The notes under the pieces: generated by a model
Seen by the model: the letters and a program-made list of their open reading frames with translations, nothing else
Databases searched by the model: none
Told to the model about the DNA's origin: nothing
Part shown: piece by piece, positions 1 through 12,138 of the stretch
Layout of the letters: every line of letters starts with the position of its first letter
Position numbering within the stretch: the stretch's first letter is position 1
Source: Hyphodiscus hymeniophilus
Lineage: Eukaryota; Ascomycota; Leotiomycetes; Helotiales; Hyphodiscaceae
Assembly (NCBI GenBank): GCA_016508695.1
Contig: VNKQ01000014.1
Location: 1,178,001 to 1,242,000 of the forward strand
Length of the DNA stretch: 64,000 nt
Direction of reading: 5' to 3'
Made by a program: the position numbers and the translations under genes

Positions 1-95
1 ATAGCTTATATAATTACTAGCTATAAACTCTAATGAAGCTAAGTATAAGCTTACTCTTAATCTTATTTAAACTAGTGTTAACCTAGTTAAACTTA

Positions 96-111
96 GTTAA
101 CCCGGGTTAAC
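96..111. repeat. 16-bp perfect palindrome
   Basis: GTTAACCCGGGTTAAC is its own reverse complement. It lies in a run of degenerate GTTAA words (about 76-128). It may be a remnant of a transposon end or a short tandem repeat; function unknown. Confidence 0.6.
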
Positions 112-1106
112 CAGAGTTAAACCCTAACTTTTATATAATATATAGTTTAGCCTTATATTAAACATAATTAGCCCTGGTCAAATGCTTAGTAGTATTATAT
201 TAGTAATATAATAACAAGAGATATTCTAAGTAATTATCTTTGTATAAAGACTTAGAAATAAATTTTTTAATCTTATTAATAATATTATTATTATTATAGA
301 ATCTAATTTTAATCTAGTCTAAAAGCTAAGAAAGATACTAGTAATAATTACTATAAAATATAATTAAGAATTATAATACTTATTTATAAAAGGTTATAAT
401 AAGTATAAACTCTCAAAAGATATACTTGGAGTATTTTAATATTATTTAGTAATTAATTTGATCTTTAAATTGAATATAAGGTAATATAGTTATATAAGCA
501 TTAAAACTTAATAAAATTAAAATCTAAGTACTAAAGTATTATAGATATGTTTATATATATATATAATGGACTCTTTCTTATTAATGTAACTTTTATTAAT
601 TAACGTAATATTTGTTAAGCTATTAAAGTATAAATTAAAGAAGGTTTAAAAGTGTAAGGAGAAAAGCTAGTAAGTGACTTTCTAATGAAGTTTTATTTTG
701 TTTTATATATTGCTACATTAGGTAGACTAGTATTCTTTGCTCCTATTAAGACTATAGCTCTTACTAGTGCCTAAAGCTATAAGTATTACAGAAGGCATGT
801 AAAATTACGAATTAAGATACTCTGTAAAAGCTTTTAGCCTCAAATCAAATGATTCCTGTAGTATATTATCTATATCCTAATGGGATAGTACCGCTATCCT
901 ACTAAGTATAAATAGTGTTATGGCATTTATACTAAGTTTACTACTATATATAGTACTTATTATATCTTCCAATAGAAAGAGAGTAGGTAGTATACTATTT
1001 GGCTAGTCCAAACTAGTTATAATTGTACGAGTATTACTACACAGTATTGGCAATATTGGGCTGAAGTGTTATAGTGAAATCCTTACTTAAGGGTATAATA
1101 TATAAT

Positions 1107-2074
1107 GGGACGGGCTATAATAACTTGCCTCCCGGCTAAAACAACTTAGTTAATCCTACCTATATGTATATATCTAGGAAGCTTTTCCCGCTATATTAAT
1201 TTATATACGCGCAAGAGTATATAATATATATTATTATATTAACTTATTATAATCCGGATTTAACACATATTCCTTATCTTACATATAACCCTTAAAAGGT
1301 TTTATTATTATAATTATAATTATAATTGTAACTTTAACTTTTATTATTTATATTACTTACTTTTATAAGATATCTTTTATAATTATTATTATATCTTTAA
1401 AGTAATTATCTTTATATAAAAGAAATTCTCTTTATATAACCCCTTTCCCTTTTAGTATTAAGCTTATATTAGTTAATATATCCGTCTACTATTTACGCTA
1501 TTACTAGGGCAATAGAACTCTACTAATTTAGGCCTAAATAAATAATAAAGACTCGCCTAACTAGTAACCTAAGTTACTTAAAGATCGCAAGGGCTAAAGA
1601 GGGAAGTTTAAAGGCAAAGAGTAATTATCGAGTACTCGATTTAGTAATACGTAATACTCCTCCTAATATACTATAGGTTTTACCTTTCCTATATATATAT
1701 ATAAGGCTAAGAATAGGTCTTAAAACCTCTAGTATAAGGAGGGGATCGAGAGTATCGGTTATAAGCCTATTATAATACTAATAATAATATATATTAGTTA
1801 GTAAGATTACTCCCCTATTAGACTTGCGCTTTTATTACTTATATAATAACAAGGCAAGCCAAGTAACTATTAAATTATATACTAATAGCCAGGGGGAAAG
1901 AGACTACTCGTAAGTACTTAGAGTACTTTATAATAAGGATATATTAATATTTGGCAAAGTATATAATTTATTTAGCCTTGCTTATATATACAAATTACTA
2001 TAGTTAAGCGAGGATATTAGGTATACCCCCGAAAAGTTATTTTAGCCGGGAGGCAGGTTGTTATAGCCCGTCCC
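1107..2074. mobile_element. Inverted-repeat DNA transposon, hAT-like by target-site length
   Basis: The two ends are imperfect inverted repeats of about 40 bp. The left end starts GGGACGGGCTATAATAAC and continues into TGCCTCCCGGCTAAAA. The right end is its reverse complement with a few C/T differences. TATATAAT (1099-1106 and 2075-2082) directly flanks both ends, an exact 8-bp target-site duplication. Eight-bp duplications are typical of hAT (and P) elements. The 968-bp interior is AT-rich with no long frame and no transposase motif, so this is a non-autonomous or RIP-destroyed copy. The TIRs are clearly more GC-rich than the interior. The superfamily rests only on duplication length. Confidence 0.8.
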
Positions 2075-2082
2075 TATATAAT

Positions 2083-3997
2083 TATTGTATATTGTTTGAT
2101 TAATAATGGTTATAGGCTTCTGTGCTTAAAATCTGGGCCGGAGCTCGTTTAATGCTTTTCTAGGCTTAACAATATCTGTGATAATAATACTATGTTATGT
2201 TTAATTTACAGGCCAAAAGATACCACGCTAAGCAATTGTTTAGATTGCTAATATAAATATTTTCACTTTGATGTGCACAGTAAAGAACGTAGTATTCCCA
2301 TCCCTTACAGGAGCCTTTAACTCTACTAGATTTAATATCGTAGTGTTGTTACCCCTTGGCAGCAAAATGCATATGTATTATAATCTCTTTGCTTAAGTAA
2401 ATGCATTTTCAATTTATGATGCCTACTTGGGTATCACTAGTAAACTGTCATCTCGCTATATGAGACTACGTCGTTCAGATTCTTTAGCCTTCCTTGGCAT
2501 TACCCTGACATTCGTCCCATGGTTTGAGTGCTTTGTATAAGTAAGACTATTGCAAATTGCTTAAAACTAAGGTGCGTTGAAAATGGTATCTATAGAAGTT
2601 TTGTATTCCTCAAAATCTGGTGTATAGTATTGCTTTACCAAGTTGTGTTACAATTCTATTCACCAGTTCTTGTCATACCCGATATAGCGTTCTGGCCACA
2701 AGATTAGGAATACTTTTTGTGGCTAAGCACACGTCTAAGCAGCCCAATACCACAACCTCTTTTCTAATTATTTCTAGCCGTGCGAAAACAGATTGCCAGT
2801 TTTCGGGCCGCTATCTTGCATTGAGGAAGACGATGTCCAATGCGGGCGTGCTAAATTGATTTGATGTGTCATGCTGGGATTTGAGTTGAGCACTACCAGC
2901 CGATACTTAACGATGAGTGGGCAACATTTGAGAAATAGGAGCCTACTGACGGACTAGTTGCCAGTAATAGAATGTATCGCAACCTGTTACATCCAATCTA
3001 TGCCTCACTTGCTCGGCAAGGTCGAAAAAGCAAGAAGGTGGTCACCCAAGGGCATATTCCAACGGGGCCGGTTCGCTCTTCTGGTTTAAGTAATTAGCAC
3101 TCAGTAGAGCATTTGAGTTGGAGTATAGGGTATCGGTAGTTGCTCCAGTGCTTTTAAAAACATATCCCCGAAGCATGTCTCCGTACGGGCCGGCGAGTAG
3201 TTCGAGACAGAATTGACTCATGTACATTAACGAGAAGTTGGAAATGGATCTTATTACTTTGGAAAGCTGTCACAGCTCCTACATTTTCATGCAAGGCCCT
3301 GACCTAGTATTATAGATCCGAAGACTACCTTTTTATATGAGCCATACAAAGACTAAGTGCCTCTAATTCCGAGGCAACATTTGAAGGCAACGCTAGAATA
3401 CTCAGGCCAACCCATTTTCTATGACTCCAAAGTCGATGTCTTGCCTCATTCACTAGTGATGTCACATGTCGGGACTAAAAGAGGTCATCATGTCCGACGG
3501 TGTTGCTGGAAGTATGATCTTTATTTCCTGAACGGCCAAGACAATGAGAAGGTTTCCAGCGAAGCAAACAGGATGACGTCGGGTGCTTTGAGAACCGTGG
3601 CCATCGAAAGTCACAGCCAAGGAAAGGAATCGCTTGGCTGTGAAGCTGAAGATGAGGAAGAGGCAGCTTACCAGAGTCAAGAGGAGACTACGGAAGACTA
3701 GAACATGACTTTCAAAGCCATCATTGTTGGCATGTTGCAATAGGCCTTGAATGATGTTACGATGGAAGTTTATCATTCTTCTCGTTTGTAGTCATGAAAG
3801 GGCTAACAGGCGCCGTGATAGTGCGATAGCCTCTTCCCATTATCTGTGCAGCATACCTCTTCCTGACTCGGAGGAGCTCAACCATGTTACAATCACCTGA
3901 TTCATCCCTCGCACTGAATATCATAGCTAATCACGTAAAGTAAAAACAACCAATCAGCGAGGTTAGAGTGAACCCGTTAACTCTACTTCTATCTGAA
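2083..3997. other. Intergenic, no gene recognised
   Basis: Base composition is normal after about 2100. Only short unsupported open frames occur (for example 3357-3701 +, acidic and glutamate-rich, and an opposing frame 3462-3776 -). None shows a domain or splice structure I recognise. Confidence 0.5.
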
Positions 3998-6587
3998 TCA
4001 AAGTGACTCTACTATGCCGCTCTTAACGTCGTTCAGCCATGCCCAATCAGTCTCTGCCTGAATGTCCATCATGCCATCCCAATCGAAGTCAAATGAGACG
4101 CTGGGTACCTCGTCGTTCTCGTTCTGGATTACATCCGTAGTATTGTCGCGGAATTCAGAACCTGACGGGGCGTCAGCAATAGGACTCTGATTTCGGCTCT
4201 GAAATGACTCGAACATACCGTGAGATAACGTGAATACAGGAAGAGGATTCATGATTGGCTGCTGAGCAGATTCTTCCAAGCGTCTTTGGTCTTGTAAGAA
4301 CTCTCCCGCTGATATCATGATGACCCCAGAATAAGGTACGACGATTTTCATAAAATGAGTCACACAATGACCACGGTCGTTCAGAGTCGGTGGACAGCCC
4401 TTGATTCGAGGAAGGGCGCTCAGTGCCTCGAGTCCTTGTAGAGCTTGCAAAGCGACGATATTGTTTGAAGTTTTGGAAGCTTTTCGAAGAATACCCACAA
4501 TTACATCTACTAGGTCTTGATCTCGAGCATGCTGAATGCTTTGATTGACAGATGGCAAGGCACCATAGCCTAACACTCCAAGAAGTAGAAGTGCAGCACA
4601 AATGAAGGCTTGGTAGTCGATAATCTTGACCATGTTGAATGAAGCGTTCGGATCCAAGCGCATGATGCGATAAGCTTTTAGTAGACCTCGTGCAGATTCT
4701 AGACATGCAAGTCTATGGGGTTCCAACTCCGCATTCTCGACGGACTGGATCATAAGTGGCATGTGGAGCGATACTTGAAGTTGATGATACCACAATTGAC
4801 TTGTGATCAGTTCAAAGTATTCGCTTTTCGTGATTCTGTCCTCGGCCAGAGCCACATCACATTCCCAATATTCCTGAGGCATAGTCCGTGCAGAGGTTTC
4901 AATCTCAATCTGTATGCTTTTCGCAAGATTTGTTGATCCGCTCAATCCCATCTGATTCCTATCGATTACTTGCACCGACAATCTTAGGAGTTCGCGGCTA
5001 AAGAGTGCAATTGTTCCCAACTTGCTATAGAAGCTAGAAGGTATATTTCGACAGTCTGCAGCGTATGGGAGCCCTAGTAGCAAGCTTAGATAGATTTCGG
5101 CACCGCATATGGAGACCCATGAGGAGTGTCTCTGGTTAATCTCCCTGTCTGTCTCTCCCTCGTGGAGTCGTGAAGGCCGGTGGAGACCAAGAAGCTGGCA
5201 GTGAGAAATTGCTCTGTGGTACAGGATCCCTAGGAAGCGGGAAGTCAGCGTGTGGTTGAATGAATAGCGCTCTTTAGGAGAGCTCGAACCCAGCCAGAAT
5301 CCGAAGCGCTAGGAATTTGCGAGCAATCATTATGAGTAATCAGAAACTCGGAAATTGCTTGTCTTCTAGCTTGAGACATGTCCGAAGAGTACCGCTCCTA
5401 ACACAAGGCTTGATCAGGAGATTGTGGGCTTCCCCATCACATACAAGTCTTCTTGATGAAGCCTAAGTTCATGAGTGTCTTTGCGGACATAAGAATCACC
5501 GAGATGCCCTCCATTGTGCTGGCGTAGTAAGTGTCGTTGACAATGAGAGCTTCGACGCGTGTGAAGTACTCGTGGACTAACACGCCCGGTGGATGAGGAA
5601 GTTGACAGAGAATGGTTTCGTTTTCATCGGTGCCCAATTGTTGTATAGACACTGAAATGCAAAGTATACCCAACCCGACAATTGATGGGTCTTTGGAATT
5701 GAGAGCCCACAACACAAATTCCTGGAGTGAGTCGAACTTTTTGGCCGGGGTCGAATGTGCAAGAGGCCGCCTCGATAGATGTCAGTGGCTGATATATGGG
5801 TACTGAGACCTAAGTGATGTAAAACTCACCAACCATGCCACCATGAAGCCGTGGCATCCAATATATCTCCAAGCAATGCCGGCGCGGGTAAGTGGGAGAG
5901 AAGGGTCTCACGTGTACGAGTACGCTTTGTTCTTAGTTTCGAACTCATGCTAGTCAATTTCACCCCGTCCGTATGACCGATGCTGACAGCATTCTGGTCG
6001 GGATCACTACTTCGCCACTATTTGTCTTCAGCTCCACCCCATGCCCAGGTGAGGTTGGTGAGGGGAATTGTTCGGCTCACTATTGCGTTGTTAAAGATAG
6101 AGGATATGGGACCAATATTCTGGCCAATATCAGGACCAAGGAGTTCAGAGCTATCAGTCGGCGCAGATGGTATCGTAAGTATACCAGAAACTTGAGTTGA
6201 CGGCACCTTGTCAGAGGACATTGGTGTATCTGGGAAATTGTTTTTGGGGCCATTTGCGGAGGAGCTCAGACTACCCGGGGCCAGGGATTCGATAATAGCC
6301 TCCAGTTTCACCACTCGATCTTTGAGATTCAGCCGATTATCGAGAGGTGCGGCATGCAATTGCTCGGGTCTCTGCTCGAGGCACTCGAACCCTTTGTTTC
6401 TGCACGTGGTGCAAACGGAAGAGTCGTCCGTGGAGAAGACGCAGCGCTTCTTGCGTTTGCGACCTAATCAGAGCTCAGCAAAGTTGGTAAGACTCAGCGG
6501 ATGTGCATTACACTGGAGACAGCTCCGCGTTCCTTTTCGCATAGTTTTGGCGGACGCCGCTCCGGATGAAGCTCGATCCGGCGACAT
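3998..6587 (-). CDS. Zn2Cys6 fungal transcription factor with Fungal_trans domain
   Basis: A nuclear DNA-binding regulator of unknown target. My model has five exons: 6587-6512, 6463-6081, 6017-5830, 5770-5445, 5229-3998 (734 aa). The zinc cluster has cysteines at about 23, 26, 33, 43, 46 and 53 (CX2CX6CX9CX2CX6C) with the basic run RKRKKR. Its second cysteine codon is split by the first intron. A short coiled-coil-like linker follows (NLKDRVVKLEAIIESL). The middle homology region is clear: LLSHLPAPALLGDILDATASWWHGW-type opening, then LYHRAISHCQLLGLHRPSR and LSLLLGLPYAADCR, hallmarks of PF04082. The start is the first ATG before the cluster. Intron four (215 bp) is long for this window; intron three ends at an unremarkable GAG acceptor. 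The pathway cannot be inferred: its neighbours are the RIP block and a housekeeping gene. Confidence 0.9.
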
Positions 6588-8300
6588 CGTCACAAATAGT
6601 TAATCGCGGATCTCACTTCTCATGGCGCATGGAGAACTGGTCCGCGACTAAGGTTTTCGATCACGAGGTAAGATACACTGTTGGGCAATGTTGAGATCGA
6701 TTGTTCGATGATGCTTGGTCGTCGGACGCGGAGCAACTTTTCGTCCGCCGCTTCACCCGTTTGAGCCCCCCCTTTCTACCTCTTTCCTATCTAGACAACG
6801 CCGACCTTGATCAGCCTCAAAGCAACAAGTACACATGACGGTCTGACAGTTCCATCTTGGCTTACCCAAAGCTCTCTTATGCTGTATTTTTTCGAACTTC
6901 TATATCTTTGAAGAACAAAACTGCGGAAGCGCTCACTCTTGATCTCGCAGCTCCAGTGATTTGGTACTGTGCCAAGCCATGTTGGTCAAGCTCACTTCTC
7001 CCTGGATATCGTTGCTGATCGGAAGCAAATAGTCCTCATTTATACAGAAGTATTTACGCCCAAGAAGGGGACAGGTATGGTCAATCTCAAGAGCGTAATG
7101 TTGTGTTACTGACAAGCAAGTTTTTAGTCGTCATGATCTTGGGCAATCAGCCGTGTATCTGTATCGGACGAATGTACAGGTGAGGTATAGCTAAATTATG
7201 CCCACAATGGTGATCATTTCCTACCGATGACAGAACAGTTGCTTACAACATTTTCTACGGTAGGATGAGAGCGTACACAACACCCAGAGGGATCTTCTTC
7301 CTGTGGCAATATCTTGCAGATTCCTGGCTCTCTTCTCAAAGGGCTCAACCTCGTGTGTAGTTGGCGCTAGTCGAAATTGTAGACACAATTTCATGCACAC
7401 AGGAGGCGGATAGTACACACATTGATCAATGAACGAAGGCCGGTGGCAAGTTGCTTGACCATGTCGCAGCTTTCCTGGTACACTATCCTTAGGTCATTTG
7501 GCCGGCACACCGGCTTGAATGAGCTGCAGCTAGGACAAGGTTGATCGAGGTACATACCACGCATATAAAAATGGCTCATATGATCAGTCTAGATCTTTTT
7601 GGAGCTCGTGTTTTATGCTTCGCTCCGGGTGGTCCGTTACTACCTACCTACCTAGGTATCACATTCGTCGGGATTTTGTTGCTCAGCTACTGTCCACGAT
7701 GCATTTTCTCTTAGAATGGCCCCCTCTGGTGTTGATTGCATCAAAATCGATCTAGAGGATGAACAATAGCATTGAGGCTTCACCAATCTTTGCCAGACAT
7801 CTTGAATATCCATAGTAGCCACTTTTTGCGCACGGTAGAGTCGAAGCTAGAACAGCCGAGGTGCCTACTAGCCCTACTAAGCACCTCTCGCAGTTTTCGT
7901 TGGCCGCATATCAATATTATCGAAGCTTATCGGGTGTAGTAGCCAGTTAATTATTTTAGGGACCGGAAGACCGGCGGACATACAAGCCCGCTGGGTAATT
8001 GGCATTTGATTGGGCTTTTGGTGGTTAGGCTTCAGTTTTTTTAATTTAAAGGTTTTGCATTCGGACGTTTGAGGGTGCCTATCCTCAAGAAACGATGGGA
8101 CTACCACGCATCTGAATACTAAAATCGTCCAGTATCTAACTGCTTGACACCATAGCCTGAGGAGCCTTGAAATGCAGCAGACCATCTCGCGCTCGACGAC
8201 GCGACCAAGCCCTCGGGTGATCTCAGGTCTCTGTACGCCATGGCGAATACCCAACCTGACCCAGTCGTCAGATATCAATGAATGAAAAGACATTGGTGAT
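6588..8300. other. Intergenic, no gene recognised
   Basis: Promoter side of the Zn2Cys6 gene and downstream side of TAF5. It holds a CTAC-rich microsatellite-like stretch near 7635 (ctacctacctacctagg). A 138-codon minus frame (7877-8293) is basic and low in similarity to anything I know; I do not call it. Confidence 0.5.
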
Positions 8301-11254
8301 TTAGGGCATGTAGCAGCCTCCAGCCATGACCAGATTCATCCTTGTGAACTTGACCTTGTAAACGGGAGTTTTCTTGGTCGGGAAAGCACTGATCTGATCT
8401 GGAGTGATCATTGTATCCTTTCCTTTCTTCTTCCCACCAGCGGCAATCGGAGCGTTAGCTTGATTTCCAATCGCTGCACCAACACCGACATTGATTCTAG
8501 AAGCATCAATTTGTCCACCCATACCCAGAATTTCACCATCTGTATTCTTCTGCTGACCGTCCGGAAGCTTAACGTCCCACAGTCGCACAGTACCGTCAGA
8601 GCTCCCAGATACCAAGACCGACGATTCCGCGCTGAAGGATAGAGACCAGACTCCTCCTTTGCCATGCCCTCTGCAACGCTTGGTTTCTGTTCCCTTGGCC
8701 AAGTCCCAGAGAATGATAGTTCCACTTGTATCAGCAGACGCGAGGATTAGGCCGTTAGGGCTGCACTCGAGGGCGGTGGGATACTCCGTGTGGCCAGCGA
8801 AGACTCGGACACACTCTCCGGTAACGAATGACCACATACGAACGCTCTTATCAGGCCCGTCGCTGATTGAGAAAATGTACGCTCCATTTGGGTGCCAGGC
8901 AACAAGTGGAACACTGGAATCGTGACCAACCATCATGCGAAGATAAGAGATATGATCTTGAGCCCAGACCCGAACTGTCTTGTCCAAACTACATGTTGCG
9001 AAATAATGGCCAAAAGGTCCCCAGCGGACGTTCCAAACGGGTTCTTCATGGCCCTTATAAACGACGAGCTGCGTGAATGTTTCCAGAGACCAGAGTCGGA
9101 TCGTCTTATCGGAGGAGGCGGATAGGAGAAGCCTCGGCGCAGTGGATGGTGCGGACGCATCTGCATTGTCGGGACCCATGACTGAAGGAGAGAACGAGAC
9201 ACTGTAGACCGTGGCAGAGTGGCCGATGAGGCGGCGAGAGGCAGGCATGGTACTGTCGGAACGAACCAGAGAAGGGAGAGGGTCGCCATTCAAATTCCAG
9301 ATGCGGACAGTGGAATCTTCACAGCCGACAGCAACCATCTTCGTGTCGTCGGAGAATTCAATGCAAGTCAAACTGGATGATGGTCAGAAATATCGTGGGC
9401 GTGAAGAACATTTGACATACCCATCAAGTGTGTTATGGAACGTGAACAAGCATATTGAAATAGCAGGTCCAATACCGCCGGTACGACCATCAATTCGGAA
9501 GCGGTCTCGATTCTCCTTGATCTTCTGTACTTCCATAACGACATCTCGAGCTCGAGTTGCTGGCAACGGGATCTCGTTCCTGCTGGGACCATCTTCGCTG
9601 TCTTCTCGCTTGATATTACGATCAAATTCATCGACCAATGAGTTCTTTCCGAGCTCTGGTGGATTCTGAGTGTCCTCATCTTCTAGCGCTGCACGAACGT
9701 CTTGAGCCAATTCGGGATCCATAGCCATCATGCCAAGTTTGAGAGCTGCGGTGTTATTCATGATGTCTTTATTGCTGACACCAATGAAAGCACCTGGAAT
9801 TCCTTCCTCAAAATCGGGCTTTTGCTCCTCAGCGGAGTTGGCTTTTTTGACGAGTGCTTCAAAGCTGTACTGATCAAGAGGTCCTTGTTTGATTGCACGA
9901 ATCTCGCAATGACTTTGAAGCAAGTAGATAATGACCGTTCCTCCCCCCTTGCCATTAGACTCGAGGAAGGAAATGAGGTTGTAGTAGACATGAACGTTCA
10001 ATGGTATGCGATACTGAGAAGACCGATAGAGAGTGGTGATTGGATTGTCGAGAACTTGCTGTGGAAGCTTGACTGTTTCGAAGGTTCGCAGCTCGTCTCC
10101 ATGTATTTTCTCGAATTGTGAACTGAATTCTGCAAAGAATTTTTCTGCATCGAGCGGGAAGGAATTGACAACCATATCAAGGTAAGAGTAAACGAAAATC
10201 GGCCACAAGAGGCGATTGAGCTCGTACTACACACCAGTCAGTTCTTAGTCCGAATTGCGTCGTTGCATTTGCTCACCTTGTAGATTTCCAAGTTCTGTTC
10301 AATCCAATCTTTGAGTAGTCGGAAGCCTCTGGAATACTTTGCATTTCCGAGATCCTCTACACGCTCCTGAATAGGTTTTCCATCTCGGTCGAGATTGGAG
10401 GACTCAAGACGAAGCATTTGTTCGGTTCTGTTATAGCCTTTTTTGAGAAGGTACTCGATCACCTGTTGGGGAGTGGGGTCAGCAAGTGGAAGGTTGGAAG
10501 ACTTTGGTGGTTGTGGTAGGTTTGCAGGTTGACTCCTGGCCTTGAGAGGCTTTGAATTCTTCTTCATCATGACCAATAAGACGATGATGTGAATTGGTAG
10601 ATGGGGGTTGATCAAGAGACGGAGGTGTGGCTCGAGGGATTGTGCAATAAGATGATGTACCTGATCTAGCGCAAAAAAATGGGGCAGTTGAAGGTGAGAA
10701 GGAGGACTGGTCCTAGAGTCACTGACGCTAGCAAGATCTTCATTCACTCAGGACGACTCCGAGAAAATGTAGATGATCGTAAGCTTCCAACTTGGTGAGC
10801 GAGGCGGACAGCATAGTGAAGTTTATGTTGTGAAAGAGACATGCGAATAACAGACAGAGTGAATCATAGGCAAAGTCCATATTTTGAATGGAAGTCCTCA
10901 ATTGCCACTACCCCTCCTATCACACATTTCAATTTCAGTACTCCTTTACAGTTGAAAGACTACTGACACCGAGAACTTCTCATCAACACTAAACATCATC
11001 TATCTTAGAGAGCTGTATTGTTGAGAGCTGGGCATTGTAATAAGTCTCACAAGCAAACACGAATCAAAGCCGTAAGGATCCATCGCAAACATTACTACAA
11101 AAGCACAGATGAAATCAGGGGTTCTTACAATCTGATTTAGGTTCTGCTGCGACATATTTTGGGTAGGGGCCGGAGCTCCTCCTGGAGGGATATGCTGCAT
11201 CCCCATTCCAGCACTGGGTGGTCCAGCTCCTGCACTCTGTGGTTGGTTCGACAT
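8301..11254 (-). CDS. TAF5: TFIID subunit TAF5 (WD40, LisH)
   Basis: Subunit of the general transcription factor TFIID (and of SAGA in fungi), acting in the nucleus. My model has four exons, 11254-11129, 10462-10277, 10226-9421 and 9372-8301 (729 aa). A Gln/Pro/Gly-rich head precedes a LisH motif (LNQI joined to VIEYLLKKGYNRTEQ, residues about 39-58). The TAF5 NTD2 domain follows (ELNRLLWPIFVYSYLDMV onward). At least six WD40 blades fill the C-terminal half, with repeats such as LLSASSDKTIRLW, FATCSLDKTVRVW and LVSGSSDGTVRLW, ending GGCYMP. An ATG at 10570 would open a shorter in-frame form, but it lacks the LN half of LisH. I prefer the 11254 start with a 666-bp first intron, unusually long here. 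Divergent from MED11 across 309 bp. Confidence 0.92.
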
Positions 11255-11563
11255 GATTCCTTCAAAATTGACGCCTCAGCCTATATCGGACATAAAACGG
11301 CTCCTCACATCCCTCTGGAGATCCGAAAGTGATGTTTGGATCCCGAAGAGATAGTGAGAGTTGCATGTGTGGTTGTTAAGATGAAAGGAAAAAGATGGAG
11401 TCAAGTCATTTATTAGCTTTGCGGTCGCGACGCTAATGTAATTCCCCGCAGAGCCGCACTAAATGACCTCTCGCGATGCGTACCCTTTCTACCATTTCTC
11501 CGAGCAATTTAGAGCTATTTTAATTTCCAATTCTCGGGACTTTACCTAGTATAAAGTTGGAAA
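11255..11563. promoter_or_regulatory. Divergent promoter shared by TAF5 and MED11
   Basis: Only 309 bp separate the TAF5 start (11254, -) from the MED11 start (11564, +), so both must be transcribed from this segment if the TAF5 exon-1 model is right. It contains GC-rich patches (gcggtcgcgacgc, ccccgcagagccgc) and no clear TATA box. Specific factor sites were not identified. Confidence 0.6.
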
Positions 11564-12138
11564 ATGCCTTCTCCAATTACCACACAAGATGGGTCGTTCG
11601 TGGCCTTTACGAAAGCAGAGCGCATTCGGCAACTAAATGACATAGACAAGGTACGTAGATTCCCTTCCCTCCTATTTCGAGCCTACTAACGTATTTCTAG
11701 AGTATCACCCAACTTCTCAAATCAGCAGGCCTTGCCCTCCAAATTCTAGCCGCCGAACAAAAAACAAATGAGCCAGTCGCCGATCGAAAGCAAGCTTTCG
11801 AGAAAGCAACCGACAGTTATCTCTCCACTCTCCATAGCGTTGATCTTGGACTAAGGAGACAATTGTGGGGCCTGGAGGAAGCAGAGATCATTATTGAGAA
11901 AAAGACCAAGGATTCCCACGATTCTAGAAGTGGAGGGGATGGGAAGCTGGAGAAGGGACTCGAGGGCGGCACGGGCAAGCTTGACATTGGGTGGTTGAAT
12001 AGTAGGAGTGGAAAGGTCGGGAGGGATAACGAGGCAGAGCTATGGGTAAAAGCTAAGATCTTTTTGGAGGGTGTAAATGAGAAATTGCGAGAGGATGAGA
12101 AGGCTGATGGTGACGGAGACCAGACTATGGGCATCTGA
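11564..12138 (+). CDS. MED11: Mediator complex subunit 11
   Basis: Small head-module subunit of Mediator, which bridges regulators and RNA polymerase II. Two exons, 11564-11650 and 11701-12138 (174 aa), with a 50-bp intron containing CTAAC before the acceptor. The diagnostic helix spans the junction: RIRQLNDIDK then SITQLLKSAGLALQIL. The C-terminal half has an acidic, glycine-rich insert (DSRSGGDGKLEKGLEGG) before a final helix (AELWVKAKIFLEGVNEKLRED). The fungal family is usually around 150-200 aa, so length fits. It is expressed away from TAF5 from a common intergenic region, pairing two parts of the pre-initiation machinery. The assignment rests on the N-terminal signature. Confidence 0.85.

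Larger units (their letters stand above)
1..2100. repeat. AT-rich, RIP-like block
   Basis: The first 2.1 kb is strongly AT-rich, full of TA-rich words (ataata, tatata) with stops in all frames and almost no coding potential. Base composition changes sharply near 2100. This is the pattern expected of repeated DNA mutated by RIP (C-to-T at CpA), as known in Pezizomycotina. RIP is inferred; no dinucleotide index was computed. One inverted-repeat element can still be recognised inside it. Confidence 0.75.

Noticed and set aside
60..130. Telomere-like ccctaac words at the left edge
   Set aside because: No tandem TTAGGG/CCCTAA array; the words are isolated in degenerate GTTAA sequence.
10568..10570. 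ATG at 10570 as the main TAF5 start
   Set aside because: Leaves a truncated LisH motif; the upstream exon at 11254 with matching phase completes it. Kept as a possible alternative start.
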